Part shown: positions 38,482 through 47,004 of the stretch, piece by piece | How the letters are laid out: each line of letters opens with the position of its first letter | Position numbering within the stretch: position 1 is the first letter of the stretch | DNA from: JBDHTQ01 sp039808765 | Lineage (GTDB): Bacteria > Pseudomonadota > Alphaproteobacteria > UBA2400 | NCBI GenBank assembly: GCA_039808765.1 | Contig: JBDHTQ010000009.1 | Location: 1-64,000 of the forward strand | Length of the DNA stretch: 64,000 bases | Reading direction: 5' to 3' | The notes under the pieces: generated by a model | The model's input: only the letters and a program-made list of their open reading frames with translations | Database searches by the model: none | Told to the model about the DNA's origin: nothing | Program-made: the position numbers and the translations under genes

Positions 38482-40716
38482 ATGCCGCCGCCATTCGACA
38501 ATAAGTCAAAATCAAATTTAACCGATTTTTTGATCGGTGTACTGTTGCCGCTTCCATTTAACGAGCCTTTTACTTATTGTCAGGTTCGAGGTGAGAACGA
38601 GCAAAATGCGGTCAGGCTGGGTGCTTATGTGATTGTTCCTTTTGGAAAATCAGAGAAAGTTGGTGTGGTTTGGTCGTTAAATGCATCAACGTCTGTTCCC
38701 TTGGAAAAAGTCAAACCCATCACGCGCCTTATTGCGGCTCCCCCTATGGATGAGCAGCTGCGTACATTTATAGAGTGGGTCAGTCGTTATACGCTGCAGC
38801 CTCTTGGTCTCATTTTGAAACAGGCATTAACCATTGACAGTGCACGCGAAGCCCCTACCCAAACTGTTTATCAGGGGGTGTCGAATGTTCAGTTGGCTCC
38901 CCATCAGCGACTTACCCCTTTACAAGAGCAGCTCTATGAAAAAATAAAAAACGGCGACGCTCATACACTGACTGAATGGACAAAAATATTACATTGCAGT
39001 GCCGCGACCCTCAATCGATTGCGCGAGCGCGGGTTGTTGGTCGCCCATACGCAAGCGCGCGACGACGCATTTGTTCAATCATCTGTTGCAATGAGTCCCA
39101 TCACATTGTCGCCATCTCAACAGCACGCTGCGAATACCCTTATTGCCGATGTGACAGCTGCGCGCTTTCATGTCAATGTGCTGGAGGGAGTAACCGGATC
39201 GGGCAAAACAGAAGTTTTTTGCGAAGCTGTTCGCGCTGCTCTGCAGGCGCAACAGCAAGTTTTAGTTCTCATGCCGGAAATCGCGCTTTCAGTTCAAATG
39301 CTTGATCGGTTTGAGCGTTTACTTGGTGTAACTCCGGTTGCGTGGCATTCTGATTTATCATCATCTGCGCGGCGAAAAGCATGGCGCGCCATTGCGCAAG
39401 GGGAAGCTGGATTGGTGATTGGTGCACGTTCATCTCTCTTTCTTCCGTTTAAAAACCTAGGCTTAATCGTTGTCGACGAAGAGCATGAAGGCGCCTACAA
39501 ACAAGAAGAAGGCGTAAATTATCATGCACGTGATATGGCCATTGTGCGGGCGCGCTTGTTGAATATTCCAATTATTTTATGTTCAGCAACACCTTCAATC
39601 GAGACGGTCGTGAATGTGCAAGAAGGACGCTATCATTCGGTCAGCCTGCCAGAACGTCATGCGGGGGCCTTGCTGCCAGCCATTACATTGGTTGACTTAT
39701 TAAAAAATAAACCACCAAGAGGTCGTTGGTTGGCCGAGCCAACTTTATGCGCAATTCAAGAAACGTTAGCACGCAAAGAGCAGGTTTTGCTTTTTCTTAA
39801 TCGCCGTGGCTATGCTCCACTTACCTTATGTCGCACGTGTGGTTTTCGTTTGATGTGTCCGCATTGTACTGCGTGGATGGTTGAACATCGCATGGGTGAT
39901 AAAGCCGGATTTTTACAATGTCATCATTGTGGATATCGACAAAAACTTCCAAAGACATGCCCACAATGTCATGATGAAGAAAGTTTTGTGGCGTGCGGTC
40001 CCGGCGTCGAACGATTGGAAGAAGAAGTGGCACAACTTTTTCCTGATGCCAAACGTTTGATTGTTACAAGCGATACGCTCACCTCATGGAAGCACGTACA
40101 AGACGCGCTGCACAAGATGTCCGAGCGTGAATATGACATGATGATCGGCACGCAAATTGTTGCCAAAGGTCACCATTTTCCTTACCTCACGTTGGTGGTT
40201 GTGGTCGATGCTGATCTTGGTTTGGATGGCGGCGATATGCGCGCTGCTGAACGCACCTTTCAGATTTTACAGCAGGTGAGTGGTCGTTCAGGACGTGCAG
40301 AACACCCCGGAAGTGTGATTCTGCAGACACACTGTGTAGACAATTTTATTTTTGATTTTCTCCAAAAAAATGATCGCGAAGGATTTCTTGATCACGAAAT
40401 TGCAATTCGTCAAACCCATCATTGGCCGCCATTCTCACGTTTGGCAGCGCTTATTGTAAGTGGAAAAAATTTGATCAATGTTGAAATTGCAGCGAAAGAA
40501 ATCCGCATAAAATGGCCAGAACTTGACGGTGTTGAAATTTTCGGCCCCAGTCCTGCACCGTTGGCAAAATTAAAAGATGATCATCGTATGAGATTGTTGG
40601 TCCGATGCGATCGCGGACAAAAAATACAAACTGTTTTGATTGATGCGCTTGCATCATGCCGACTTCCGAAAGGTGTGGACTTGAAAATCGTTATCGACCC
40701 GTTTACCTTTTTATGA
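38482..40716 (+). CDS. priA: PriA, primosomal replication-restart helicase
   Basis: A 744-residue superfamily 2 DNA helicase. It has an N-terminal 3'-DNA-binding domain (GVLLPLPFNEPFTYCQV), Walker A VTGSGKTE at about 237-244, the DEEH-box VVDEEHEGAYKQ near 332, paired zinc-binding cysteines (CRTCGFRLMCPHC; CHHCGYRQKLPKTCPQC) and the motif V/VI region GGDMRAAERTFQILQQVSGR. It reloads DnaB at stalled forks. It is divergent from DUF484-xerC across a 77-bp shared promoter region. Confidence 0.96.
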   Translation: MPPPFDNKSKSNLTDFLIGVLLPLPFNEPFTYCQVRGENEQNAVRLGAYVIVPFGKSEKVGVVWSLNASTSVPLEKVKPITRLIAAPPMDEQLRTFIEWVSRYTLQPLGLILKQALTIDSAREAPTQTVYQGVSNVQLAPHQRLTPLQEQLYEKIKNGDAHTLTEWTKILHCSAATLNRLRERGLLVAHTQARDDAFVQSSVAMSPITLSPSQQHAANTLIADVTAARFHVNVLEGVTGSGKTEVFCEAVRAALQAQQQVLVLMPEIALSVQMLDRFERLLGVTPVAWHSDLSSSARRKAWRAIAQGEAGLVIGARSSLFLPFKNLGLIVVDEEHEGAYKQEEGVNYHARDMAIVRARLLNIPIILCSATPSIETVVNVQEGRYHSVSLPERHAGALLPAITLVDLLKNKPPRGRWLAEPTLCAIQETLARKEQVLLFLNRRGYAPLTLCRTCGFRLMCPHCTAWMVEHRMGDKAGFLQCHHCGYRQKLPKTCPQCHDEESFVACGPGVERLEEEVAQLFPDAKRLIVTSDTLTSWKHVQDALHKMSEREYDMMIGTQIVAKGHHFPYLTLVVVVDADLGLDGGDMRAAERTFQILQQVSGRSGRAEHPGSVILQTHCVDNFIFDFLQKNDREGFLDHEIAIRQTHHWPPFSRLAALIVSGKNLINVEIAAKEIRIKWPELDGVEIFGPSPAPLAKLKDDHRMRLLVRCDRGQKIQTVLIDALASCRLPKGVDLKIVIDPFTFL

Positions 40717-40776
40717 GATAGCTAAATGCCATCGAGGCACAAATGTGTCTCAATACACAACTATTATCGGGAGCTT

Positions 40777-41280
40777 ATGATGGTTACGACGACGACAGTA
40801 AAGAAAGCACCCTCGACAGCGAAGAAGGCAACAGTTGCCACAAAGGCAAAGCCCGCTGCGAAGGCCACAACTACTGCTGCAAAGAAAACAGCTACAGCAA
40901 CAGTGAAAAAAACAACAACAGCCGCAGCCAAGAAGCCTGTAGCTGTTAAGAAGACAACAACAGCAGCTGCCAAGAAGCCTGTTGCTGTTAAGAAGACAAC
41001 AACAGCCGCAGCCAAGAAACCTGTAGCTGTTAAGAAGACAACAACAGCTGCTGCCAAGAAGCCGGTTGCTGCTAAGAAGACAACAACAGCCGCAGCCAAG
41101 AAGCCTGTAGCTGCTAAGAAGACAACAACAGCCGCAGCCAAGAAACCTGTAGCTGTTAAGAAGACAACAGCAAAAAAAGCTGCTGCTCAAAAACAATCAA
41201 ACAAATCAACCACAGCGAAGACCAAAACAGCGTCGCGCAGCACGAAATCTTCAGCGAAGAAGACAATTTCCAAGAAGTAA
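40777..41280 (+). CDS. histone H1-like Lys/Ala-rich repeat protein
   Basis: A protein of about 167 residues composed almost wholly of Lys, Ala, Thr, Val and Pro. Six tandem 14-residue units (KKTTTAAAKKPVAV and close variants) are encoded by 42-bp repeats. A Lys/Ser/Thr tail ends in SSAKKTISKK. It resembles the C-terminal tail of histone H1 and bacterial analogues (AlgP, HctB type), which bind DNA non-specifically. The start is ATG 40777 (or 40780) with GGGAGC upstream. It may condense DNA or regulate transcription. Two hairpin terminators follow. Antisense open frames here are composition artefacts. Confidence 0.85.
   Translation: MMVTTTTVKKAPSTAKKATVATKAKPAAKATTTAAKKTATATVKKTTTAAAKKPVAVKKTTTAAAKKPVAVKKTTTAAAKKPVAVKKTTTAAAKKPVAAKKTTTAAAKKPVAAKKTTTAAAKKPVAVKKTTAKKAAAQKQSNKSTTAKTKTASRSTKSSAKKTISKK
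40906..41157 (+). repeat. six tandem 42-bp repeats in the H1-like gene
   Basis: Six in-frame units of 42 bp start at 40906, 40948, 40990, 41032, 41074 and 41116, each encoding KKTTTAAAKKPVA(V/A); a truncated seventh starts at 41158. Units differ at synonymous sites and at the last codon (Val or Ala). Because the unit is a multiple of three, gains or losses would change length without breaking the frame. Confidence 0.9.
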
Positions 41281-41294
41281 TGTGATTGATTATC

Positions 41295-41321
41295 AGCCGC
41301 TTACATTGTAGGCGGCTTTTT
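41295..41321 (+). terminator. first terminator after the H1-like gene
   Basis: AGCCGC (41295-41300) pairs with GCGGCT (41312-41317), followed by TTTT. It lies 15 bp after the stop codon. Confidence 0.75.
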
Positions 41322-41323
41322 AA

Positions 41324-41353
41324 AACCCCGTAATTTTATTGCGGGGTTTTTTT
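41324..41353 (+). terminator. second, tandem terminator
   Basis: AACCCCG (41324-41330) pairs with CGGGGTT (41342-41348) over an A/T loop, with a T run to 41353. Together with the preceding hairpin it forms a double terminator, suggesting strong expression of the H1-like gene. Confidence 0.8.
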
Positions 41354-41539
41354 ATTGGTGCATCACACCAAAAAAATGACATTTCTCATGAATGTTGCTG
41401 CGCTTTGGTTTTGTTGAAGAAGTATTAATGCTCTGATCGATCTTACTTAAATAATAAAATGCTTCTACGCGTTGATGGGTAATTTACATTTTATTAGTCA
41501 TTGTTGGCAAAACTAAATCCAGCATTAAAGGAGCACCCC

Positions 41540-42244
41540 ATGAAGAAAACAGTAACCGATGCCGCCGCCGCGCTGGTAGATCATCTACATGATGATATGA
41601 CGATCATGGCTGGGGGGTTTGGGCTTTGCGGTATTCCTGAAAATCTTATCGCGGCTATTCGTGCAAGCGGTGTAAAAGGGTTAACCGTCATCTCTAACAA
41701 TGCGGGAGTTGATGGTTTTGGTTTGGGCTTGTTGTTAGAGTCGCGACAGATCAGGAAGATGGTTTCATCCTATGTTGGTGAAAACAAGCTTTTTGAGCAG
41801 CTTTATTTATCGGGTGAGCTGGAGTTAGAGTTTAATCCGCAAGGAACGTTAGCCGAGCGTATTCGTGCAGGCGGGGCAGGAATTCCCGCATTTTATACCA
41901 AAACTGGTTTTGGTACGTTGGTGGCAGAAGGTAAAGAAGTGCGTGAGTTCGATGGTGAGTTATATGTCATGGAAAAAGCCCTTAGGGCTGATCTGGCGAT
42001 TATTAAAGCATTGAAGGGTGATGAAGAGGGTAACTTGATTTATCGTAAAACCGCACGTAATTTCAATCCGATGATGGCAACTGCAGCGGCTTATACTGTG
42101 GCAGAGGTTGAGCAATTAGTGCCCGTAGGAGCGCTTGATCCTGATGCTGTGCATACCCCTGGGATTTTTGTTAATAGCATCTTTGAAGGCAAGAATTACG
42201 AGAAGCGGATTGAGAAAAAAACTAACCGTCCAAAAGCGGCATAA
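41540..42244 (+). CDS. scoA: 3-oxoacid CoA-transferase subunit A
   Basis: A 234-residue alpha subunit of succinyl-CoA:3-ketoacid CoA transferase, with the family signature MAGGFGLCGIPENLI near residue 25 and a GGAGIPAFYTKTG block near 115. The pair activates acetoacetate with succinyl-CoA in ketone-body and polyhydroxybutyrate catabolism. AAAGGAG lies just before ATG 41540. The beta subunit follows after 45 bp on the same strand. Confidence 0.93.
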   Translation: MKKTVTDAAAALVDHLHDDMTIMAGGFGLCGIPENLIAAIRASGVKGLTVISNNAGVDGFGLGLLLESRQIRKMVSSYVGENKLFEQLYLSGELELEFNPQGTLAERIRAGGAGIPAFYTKTGFGTLVAEGKEVREFDGELYVMEKALRADLAIIKALKGDEEGNLIYRKTARNFNPMMATAAAYTVAEVEQLVPVGALDPDAVHTPGIFVNSIFEGKNYEKRIEKKTNRPKAA

Positions 42245-42289
42245 CGTTTAAACATAACAATCATCCGATTACATCGGGAGGAATTCAAT

Positions 42290-42943
42290 ATGGCATGGAC
42301 ACGAGATGAATTGGCTCAGCGCGCGGCACAAGAGCTGCGAGATGGATATTATGTTAATCTGGGTATCGGCATCCCCACGCTGGTGGCCAACCTGATCCCG
42401 GAGGGTATGACTGTCACCTTGCAAAGTGAAAATGGACTTTTAGGCATTGGTCCGTTTCCCTATGAAGGGGAAGAAGATCCTGATCTTATCAATGCAGGCA
42501 AGCAAACCATTACAGCGCTTGAAAACTCCAGTTTTTTCTCAAGTGCTGATAGTTTTGCAATGATCCGCGGCGGGCATATTGATCTGTCTATCTTGGGCGC
42601 CATGCAGGTTTCTGCGAGCGGTGATTTGGCCAACTGGATGGTCCCGGGAAAAATGGTCAAAGGAATGGGTGGCGCGATGGATCTGGTGGCCGGGGTCAAG
42701 CAGGTGGTGGTGGTCATGGAGCACACTACAAAAGAGGGTGATGCAAAGTTTCTGTCGCAGTGTGATCTGCCTTTAACAGGGAAGGGTGTGGTTGATTTAT
42801 TGATTACGGATTTGGCTGTCTTTAAAATCAGCGAGGGCAGTGCAACATTGATTGAACTTGCACCCAATGTTACGCTTGATGAAGTGCAAGCGAAAACAAC
42901 AGCCCCTTATTTGGTTTCTCCTGCGCTTAAGGTGCAGGCATAG
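42290..42943 (+). CDS. scoB: 3-oxoacid CoA-transferase subunit B
   Basis: A 217-residue beta subunit. It carries YVNLGIGIPTLVANLI near residue 22 and the active-site region TLQSENGLLGIGPFPYEGEE, whose Glu forms the covalent CoA thioester. The GGHIDLSILGAMQVS block also fits. GGGAGGAA precedes the ATG. It is probably translated from the scoA message; repeat copy C follows. Confidence 0.94.
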   Translation: MAWTRDELAQRAAQELRDGYYVNLGIGIPTLVANLIPEGMTVTLQSENGLLGIGPFPYEGEEDPDLINAGKQTITALENSSFFSSADSFAMIRGGHIDLSILGAMQVSASGDLANWMVPGKMVKGMGGAMDLVAGVKQVVVVMEHTTKEGDAKFLSQCDLPLTGKGVVDLLITDLAVFKISEGSATLIELAPNVTLDEVQAKTTAPYLVSPALKVQA

Positions 42944-42998
42944 TATTCGTCATTGCTGGTTTACGAGGGCAAATCCTGAAAGGTGGCATCGAATGAGG

Positions 42999-43065
42999 CC
43001 ATCTTTGACAATGTATTTACGTTAAAGAATAAAACAGAGCGCGCCTGACTTTAGGAGATGCGCTC
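42999..43065 (-). repeat. dispersed convergent-spacer repeat, copy C
   Basis: Reading the minus strand, it begins GAGCGCATCTCC, has GGCGCGCTCTGTTTTATTC, and ends GTCAAAGATGG, matching copy A at about 60 of 70 positions by eye. The left half forms AGAGCGC/GCGCTCT. It sits between convergent scoB and the DUF808 gene, its end touching that stop codon. Confidence 0.75.
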
Positions 43066-44042
43066 TAGTGAAGTTTTTTCATCACTTTTTTGACAAGAGG
43101 GAGGTGTGAAAAAATGAAGATTGCAATGCCTGTACTTAGTGCGAGGCTCATCTCCAAGGTGATACTCACCAACCCCTGGAGGCCATGCGGGGCGAGGCTT
43201 TCCCAATGATGGAATATTTCTGTTAAGCCCAATCCACCCATCAACAAGTGGCCACCTACGCCTAACATTGCAATCGTTCCAACCAATGCGATTGTTTTAA
43301 TCAAGAAGGGTGTTGCAGACAGAATGCTCTGACCAAATCGAATCAGGAATCTTGAACGCATGTTTTCTGCCGGGCGATCTATTAACCAACCACCCCAGTT
43401 ATCCAAGCGCACCAGCATTAAAACTGCACCATATACGCCCACAGTCATGATGACGGATAAAAAGCCGAGCACACATGCTTTCATCCATAAGGAGAGGGAA
43501 GTGAGCTGACTCAGTGAAAGCACGATAATTTCAGCGGATAAGACAAAATCCGTACGCACGGCTCCCTTGACGCGCTCTGCTTCATACTGTTCAGGAGACA
43601 GTGGGGCAAGCGGGTTTTCTTCTTTCAACTCTTTGTCGGTGTGCTTGACGAGATGAAAAGCTTCCAAAACGGTTTCGGCCCCTTCAAAGGCCAAGTAAGC
43701 ACCACCAATAGCTAATAGAATAGGGAGTAAAAATCCAGCATAAGTAGAAAGAATAAGTGCCAAAATTACAAGAATAATTTTGTTTTTGAAGGAACCACGT
43801 GCCACGGCGAGAATGATTTTAACTTCCCGCTCTTGGCGAACATCCACCATCGTCGAGACGGTTGTTACGGCGACATCATCAGCCACAATCGCCATCGAAT
43901 CTACCGAGGCCTTGGCCGACATTTTTGCGATTGTGTGAACACTGCTTGATCCGCTTTTAAGCATCAAAGCCGACTGTTTGGCAATGTCATCCGCGATAAC
44001 TGACATATCGCGCAAGAGCGTTAAAAAACCGGCAACGGCCAT
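43065..44042 (-). CDS. YedI-like DUF808 inner-membrane protein
   Basis: A 325-residue DUF808 protein. The N-terminal FLTLLRDMSVIADDIAKQS and VVADDVAVTT-type motif (SMAIVADDVAVTT) is typical, followed by about six membrane helices (ILVILALILSTYAGFLLPIL, LGFLSVIMTVGVYGAVLML and others). Its function is not established. The ATG has AAAGGACAG upstream and lies 15 bp after dprE2, so it is the fourth gene of the ubiA-dprE1-dprE2 operon. A transport or scaffolding role for that pathway would be inference from position. Confidence 0.85.
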   Translation of the reverse strand: MAVAGFLTLLRDMSVIADDIAKQSALMLKSGSSSVHTIAKMSAKASVDSMAIVADDVAVTTVSTMVDVRQEREVKIILAVARGSFKNKIILVILALILSTYAGFLLPILLAIGGAYLAFEGAETVLEAFHLVKHTDKELKEENPLAPLSPEQYEAERVKGAVRTDFVLSAEIIVLSLSQLTSLSLWMKACVLGFLSVIMTVGVYGAVLMLVRLDNWGGWLIDRPAENMRSRFLIRFGQSILSATPFLIKTIALVGTIAMLGVGGHLLMGGLGLTEIFHHWESLAPHGLQGLVSITLEMSLALSTGIAIFIFSHLPLVKKVMKKLH

Positions 44043-44057
44043 GGTATCATCTGTCCT

Positions 44058-44798
44058 TTAGAAGTTTAAACGATTGAAAATTGCAGTGGGAAGATGACGA
44101 ATGATCAACATAATGTATTTCCAAAAACGAGGAAAATACAGAACACCACCTTTTTTCGCTTTCCGCACACAGGCTTTTGCCAAGGTTTCGGGATCACCGA
44201 TCGGTAAAGGGGGATTTTTAAGTCCCCACGTCATGGGCGTATCCATAACACCCGGTTTAACCAGTAAAACTTTTATTTTTGCGGTACTCAGCAGAGCACG
44301 CAAACCTTGGCAATATGCTTCTAAACCTGCTTTAGCAGAACCATACAGAAAATTCTTTTTACGCCCGCGATCACCCGCAACTGACCCCAGCACTACAATT
44401 GATCCACCCATTTGTTCCTGAAAAAGTGGAACCAAACTATTGATCGCTAAAACAATGCCGGTGTAGGTGCTTAAAACCATTTCTGCACAAACATCCGTTT
44501 GTGCAAGCATGATTTGCTGGTCCGGCATTGAACCGATTGCTACATAAATGTTAATGGGTTTGGGTAGCTGGATTGCGTGCTGTTGCAGCGCGCTGTAACA
44601 ATCCGCGCGTTGCGTATCAAAAAGTATTGTTGATATATTGTAGTTATTATAGCGAATGGCGAGATCTGCTGCAGTAGCATCAAGCTCACGCGTGTTACGT
44701 CCTGCAAGTAGGATAGAACAATTCTCTTGTGCAATCTGATGAGCGAAGGCTTGTGCAAGCGCAGAGGACGCGCCCAGAATAATCCAGCTTCCGCTCAT
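44058..44798 (-). CDS. dprE2: DprE2-like SDR oxidoreductase
   Basis: A 246-residue short-chain dehydrogenase with NAD-binding GASSALAQ at residues 9-16 and a catalytic set S139, Y152, K156 (LGSVAGDRGRKKNFLYGSAK). The GDRGRKKNFLYGSAKAGLE block is typical of DprE2, which reduces the 2-keto intermediate to polyprenyl-phosphoryl-arabinose after DprE1 oxidation. The start overlaps the dprE1 stop as ATGA, so the two are translationally coupled, as expected for an enzyme pair. A different SDR of sugar metabolism cannot be fully excluded. Confidence 0.82.
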   Translation of the reverse strand: MSGSWIILGASSALAQAFAHQIAQENCSILLAGRNTRELDATAADLAIRYNNYNISTILFDTQRADCYSALQQHAIQLPKPINIYVAIGSMPDQQIMLAQTDVCAEMVLSTYTGIVLAINSLVPLFQEQMGGSIVVLGSVAGDRGRKKNFLYGSAKAGLEAYCQGLRALLSTAKIKVLLVKPGVMDTPMTWGLKNPPLPIGDPETLAKACVRKAKKGGVLYFPRFWKYIMLIIRHLPTAIFNRLNF

Positions 44799-46138
44799 GT
44801 GGTGCTCCTTAATCCCAATCGCACAGCCATTTGCGATGAGAGTTTTTGATGTGGGTCAAGATCGCGGCAAATTTTTTTAAACAATTCATGCCGCGGGTAC
44901 ATCGCTTCAAAATCACCACGCTGCAAAATTGAGTCTTTGGCCAGATAAACGCGGCCACCGTGATCCCGGGTGATGCCGACAAGTTTTTGCAAAAACTCTG
45001 CGGTCCCTTTGCGGTTAGGAAAGTCCAAGGCCAGACTGTAGCCATTGATGGGAAACGAGAGAAGACCATCGCCTTGCTCGCCGGTTCGTTTAACGACAGC
45101 AAGAAACGAGCCGCGATGTGATGCGGAAATGCTTTCCAAGAGTTTTTTGATACCAAAATAAGCAAGATCGCGTGGAATGACAGCTTGAAACTGATGAAAT
45201 CCGCGACTGCCATACATCCTGTTCCAATGACCGATCGAATCCAGCGGATAAAAAAACTTCATTGCGGATTGTTTTTTTGTTCGCGGTTTGGCGGGGGCTG
45301 TGAAGTGATAATAAAACTGATTGAACGCCCAAATGCTCAGCGGATTGAGCGCAATGTTGGGGAACATGATGGGCAGCGAAGGGCCCGCTTTGTGCGGTTT
45401 GGCTTGGCCTTTTATAAAATGGCCACGCTCGAGAATACCGCGTCCCATGCTGCTGCCGCGTGCCATCGCATCAAGCCAAACAACATCATGATCATCTTGT
45501 TCGGGAATGCTTTCGCAAGCTTCAAATAACGCATCAAGATTTTTGACCTTGTGTTTTGTCACTGCCATCACGGCTCCCGGCACCTTAGCCAGTTTTAAAC
45601 AGACGCGACGAATTATGCCGGTTAAGCCAAGGCCACCGATTGTCGCTAAAAAGATGTGTGGTAAATCCAGTCGAGAAACACGAAGGGTTTCGCCGTTCGG
45701 GATTAACAGATCAAGCCATTGAATGTGTTTGCCGAGGGTGCCCGCACGGATATGATTTTTGCCGTGAACATCGTTAGCGACAGCCCCTCCAATCGTGACA
45801 TATGCAGTGCCGGGAGTAACTGGCAAGGCCCATCCTCGCGGAAGGAAAACGGTTTGAATTTCTTCCAGGGTTACGCCTGCTTCGCAGACCAATTCACCGT
45901 TGTCAGGATCGAAGGATAGAAACCGATCAAGCGCATGCAAATAGAGTCCGTGTCCGTTGCTGACGGGTACAGCTTCATCACCATAACTTCGGCCTAAACC
46001 AAAAACTGTGAGGTTTTCAGCCTCAATCAGAGCGCGTTCAACACTCTCTTGATTTCCTGGTTTTGCCGTAGGGACCGTTGCTGCGCATGTGCCGCCCCAG
46101 CCTGATAATGTTTGCTTGCGCCACAAAGAGGTTGTCAT
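44795..46138 (-). CDS. dprE1: DprE1-like polyprenyl-phosphoribose oxidase
   Basis: A 447-residue FAD-dependent oxidase. The FAD-binding PCMH domain carries GLGRSYGD at 47-54 and ANDVHGKNH at 121-129. The ALO-type C-terminal domain has LAKDS (K401) and FEAMYPRHELF, as in mycobacterial DprE1. The residue aligned with mycobacterial Cys387, the benzothiazinone target, is Ala370 (NGYSLALDFP); the 31-residue spacing to the conserved Lys is kept. It oxidises polyprenyl-phosphoryl-ribose to its 2-keto form. ATG 46138 overlaps the ubiA stop (ATGA), which I take as the true start; the frame to 46171 lies within ubiA. Confidence 0.85.
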   Translation of the reverse strand: MTTSLWRKQTLSGWGGTCAATVPTAKPGNQESVERALIEAENLTVFGLGRSYGDEAVPVSNGHGLYLHALDRFLSFDPDNGELVCEAGVTLEEIQTVFLPRGWALPVTPGTAYVTIGGAVANDVHGKNHIRAGTLGKHIQWLDLLIPNGETLRVSRLDLPHIFLATIGGLGLTGIIRRVCLKLAKVPGAVMAVTKHKVKNLDALFEACESIPEQDDHDVVWLDAMARGSSMGRGILERGHFIKGQAKPHKAGPSLPIMFPNIALNPLSIWAFNQFYYHFTAPAKPRTKKQSAMKFFYPLDSIGHWNRMYGSRGFHQFQAVIPRDLAYFGIKKLLESISASHRGSFLAVVKRTGEQGDGLLSFPINGYSLALDFPNRKGTAEFLQKLVGITRDHGGRVYLAKDSILQRGDFEAMYPRHELFKKICRDLDPHQKLSSQMAVRLGLRSTT

Positions 46139-47004
46139 AGGTAAATCAATCCTGCAAAGGTTAGTACCCATCCCAAACCTGCGAAAAGAATGGGTTTATC
46201 GGTGAGAAAAATCAGGGTTGGCGATCCTGATCGTTCCTCAACCATCGCGATTTGAAGATAGCGCAACATCGCAAAAATCACAAACGGAACTGTATAATAA
46301 AGATGATCACTGTGCAGGCGGGCGCGTACTTCGTCGTCTGTGGTGTAAATCAGATATGAGACTAAGGCCGACCCCAATGTAATAGCCATCGCCGTATCAA
46401 TGAAATTGCGGGAATATCCGTCCAGTGACTTGCGATGCTCTGATTTAAGATGGCGAATGAGATCGTCTCGCCTTTTGGCAAACCCCAGAAAAAGTGCCAA
46501 CATGCCTGTTAAAATGACGATCCACGGGCTGGTGTTGACTTGAATTAAAAGTGCTCCCGCCTCGACGCGCAAAACGAAGCCTAAGGCAATACACATCACA
46601 TCAATCACGGCAATTTGTTTAAGACGATAGGAATAGGCAATGTTCATCAACACGTAAATGCAGAGAGTGAAAGAAAATTTTGTTGAGAGGGTGAGGGAAA
46701 GTCCCGTCGCCAATATAGCAACGGTAATCATGATAATCAGCGCTCTTTTTTCAGAAACAGTGCCTGCCGCCAGTGGACGTGAGCGTTTAATTGGGTGCTG
46801 TCGATCGGAATGACGATCATTCCAATCATTCATAATGTAAATGCAGCTTGCAGCCAGACTCCACGCCATAATCCCCAGCGCTACAATGAGCACATTCTCC
46901 ACATTCATGGCCTCGGGGGTAAAAAACAACGGCGCTGCGACAAAACCGTTTTTTATCCAATGATGAGGGCGCAATAATCTTAAGGTGGGGGGTAAGGTCT
47001 TCAT
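46135..47004 (-). CDS. UbiA-family polyprenyl-phosphate phosphoribosyltransferase
   Basis: A 289-residue membrane prenyltransferase-fold protein with RLLRPHHWIKNGFVAAPLFF at the N-terminus and the metal-binding NDWNDRHSD at 59-67, followed by HPIKRSRPLAAG. This HPxKRxRP pattern marks the decaprenyl-phosphate 5-phosphoribosyltransferase branch (mycobacterial Rv3806c) rather than ubiquinone UbiA. It would make polyprenyl-phosphoryl-phosphoribose, the substrate chain for DprE1/DprE2. About eight membrane helices. First gene of the ubiA-dprE1-dprE2-yedI operon. No dedicated phosphatase gene is visible nearby. Confidence 0.83.
   Translation of the reverse strand: MKTLPPTLRLLRPHHWIKNGFVAAPLFFTPEAMNVENVLIVALGIMAWSLAASCIYIMNDWNDRHSDRQHPIKRSRPLAAGTVSEKRALIIMITVAILATGLSLTLSTKFSFTLCIYVLMNIAYSYRLKQIAVIDVMCIALGFVLRVEAGALLIQVNTSPWIVILTGMLALFLGFAKRRDDLIRHLKSEHRKSLDGYSRNFIDTAMAITLGSALVSYLIYTTDDEVRARLHSDHLYYTVPFVIFAMLRYLQIAMVEERSGSPTLIFLTDKPILFAGLGWVLTFAGLIYL

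Noticed and set aside
40906..41157. Regular 42-bp repeats as a CRISPR array
   Set aside because: There are no variable spacers; the repeats are directly adjacent, in frame and encode the H1-like protein.
40750..41196. Long antisense open frames (up to 148 codons) across the H1-like gene
   Set aside because: They arise from the repetitive codon composition of the sense gene; the products are Cys/Leu or Ala/Val runs with no start signal.
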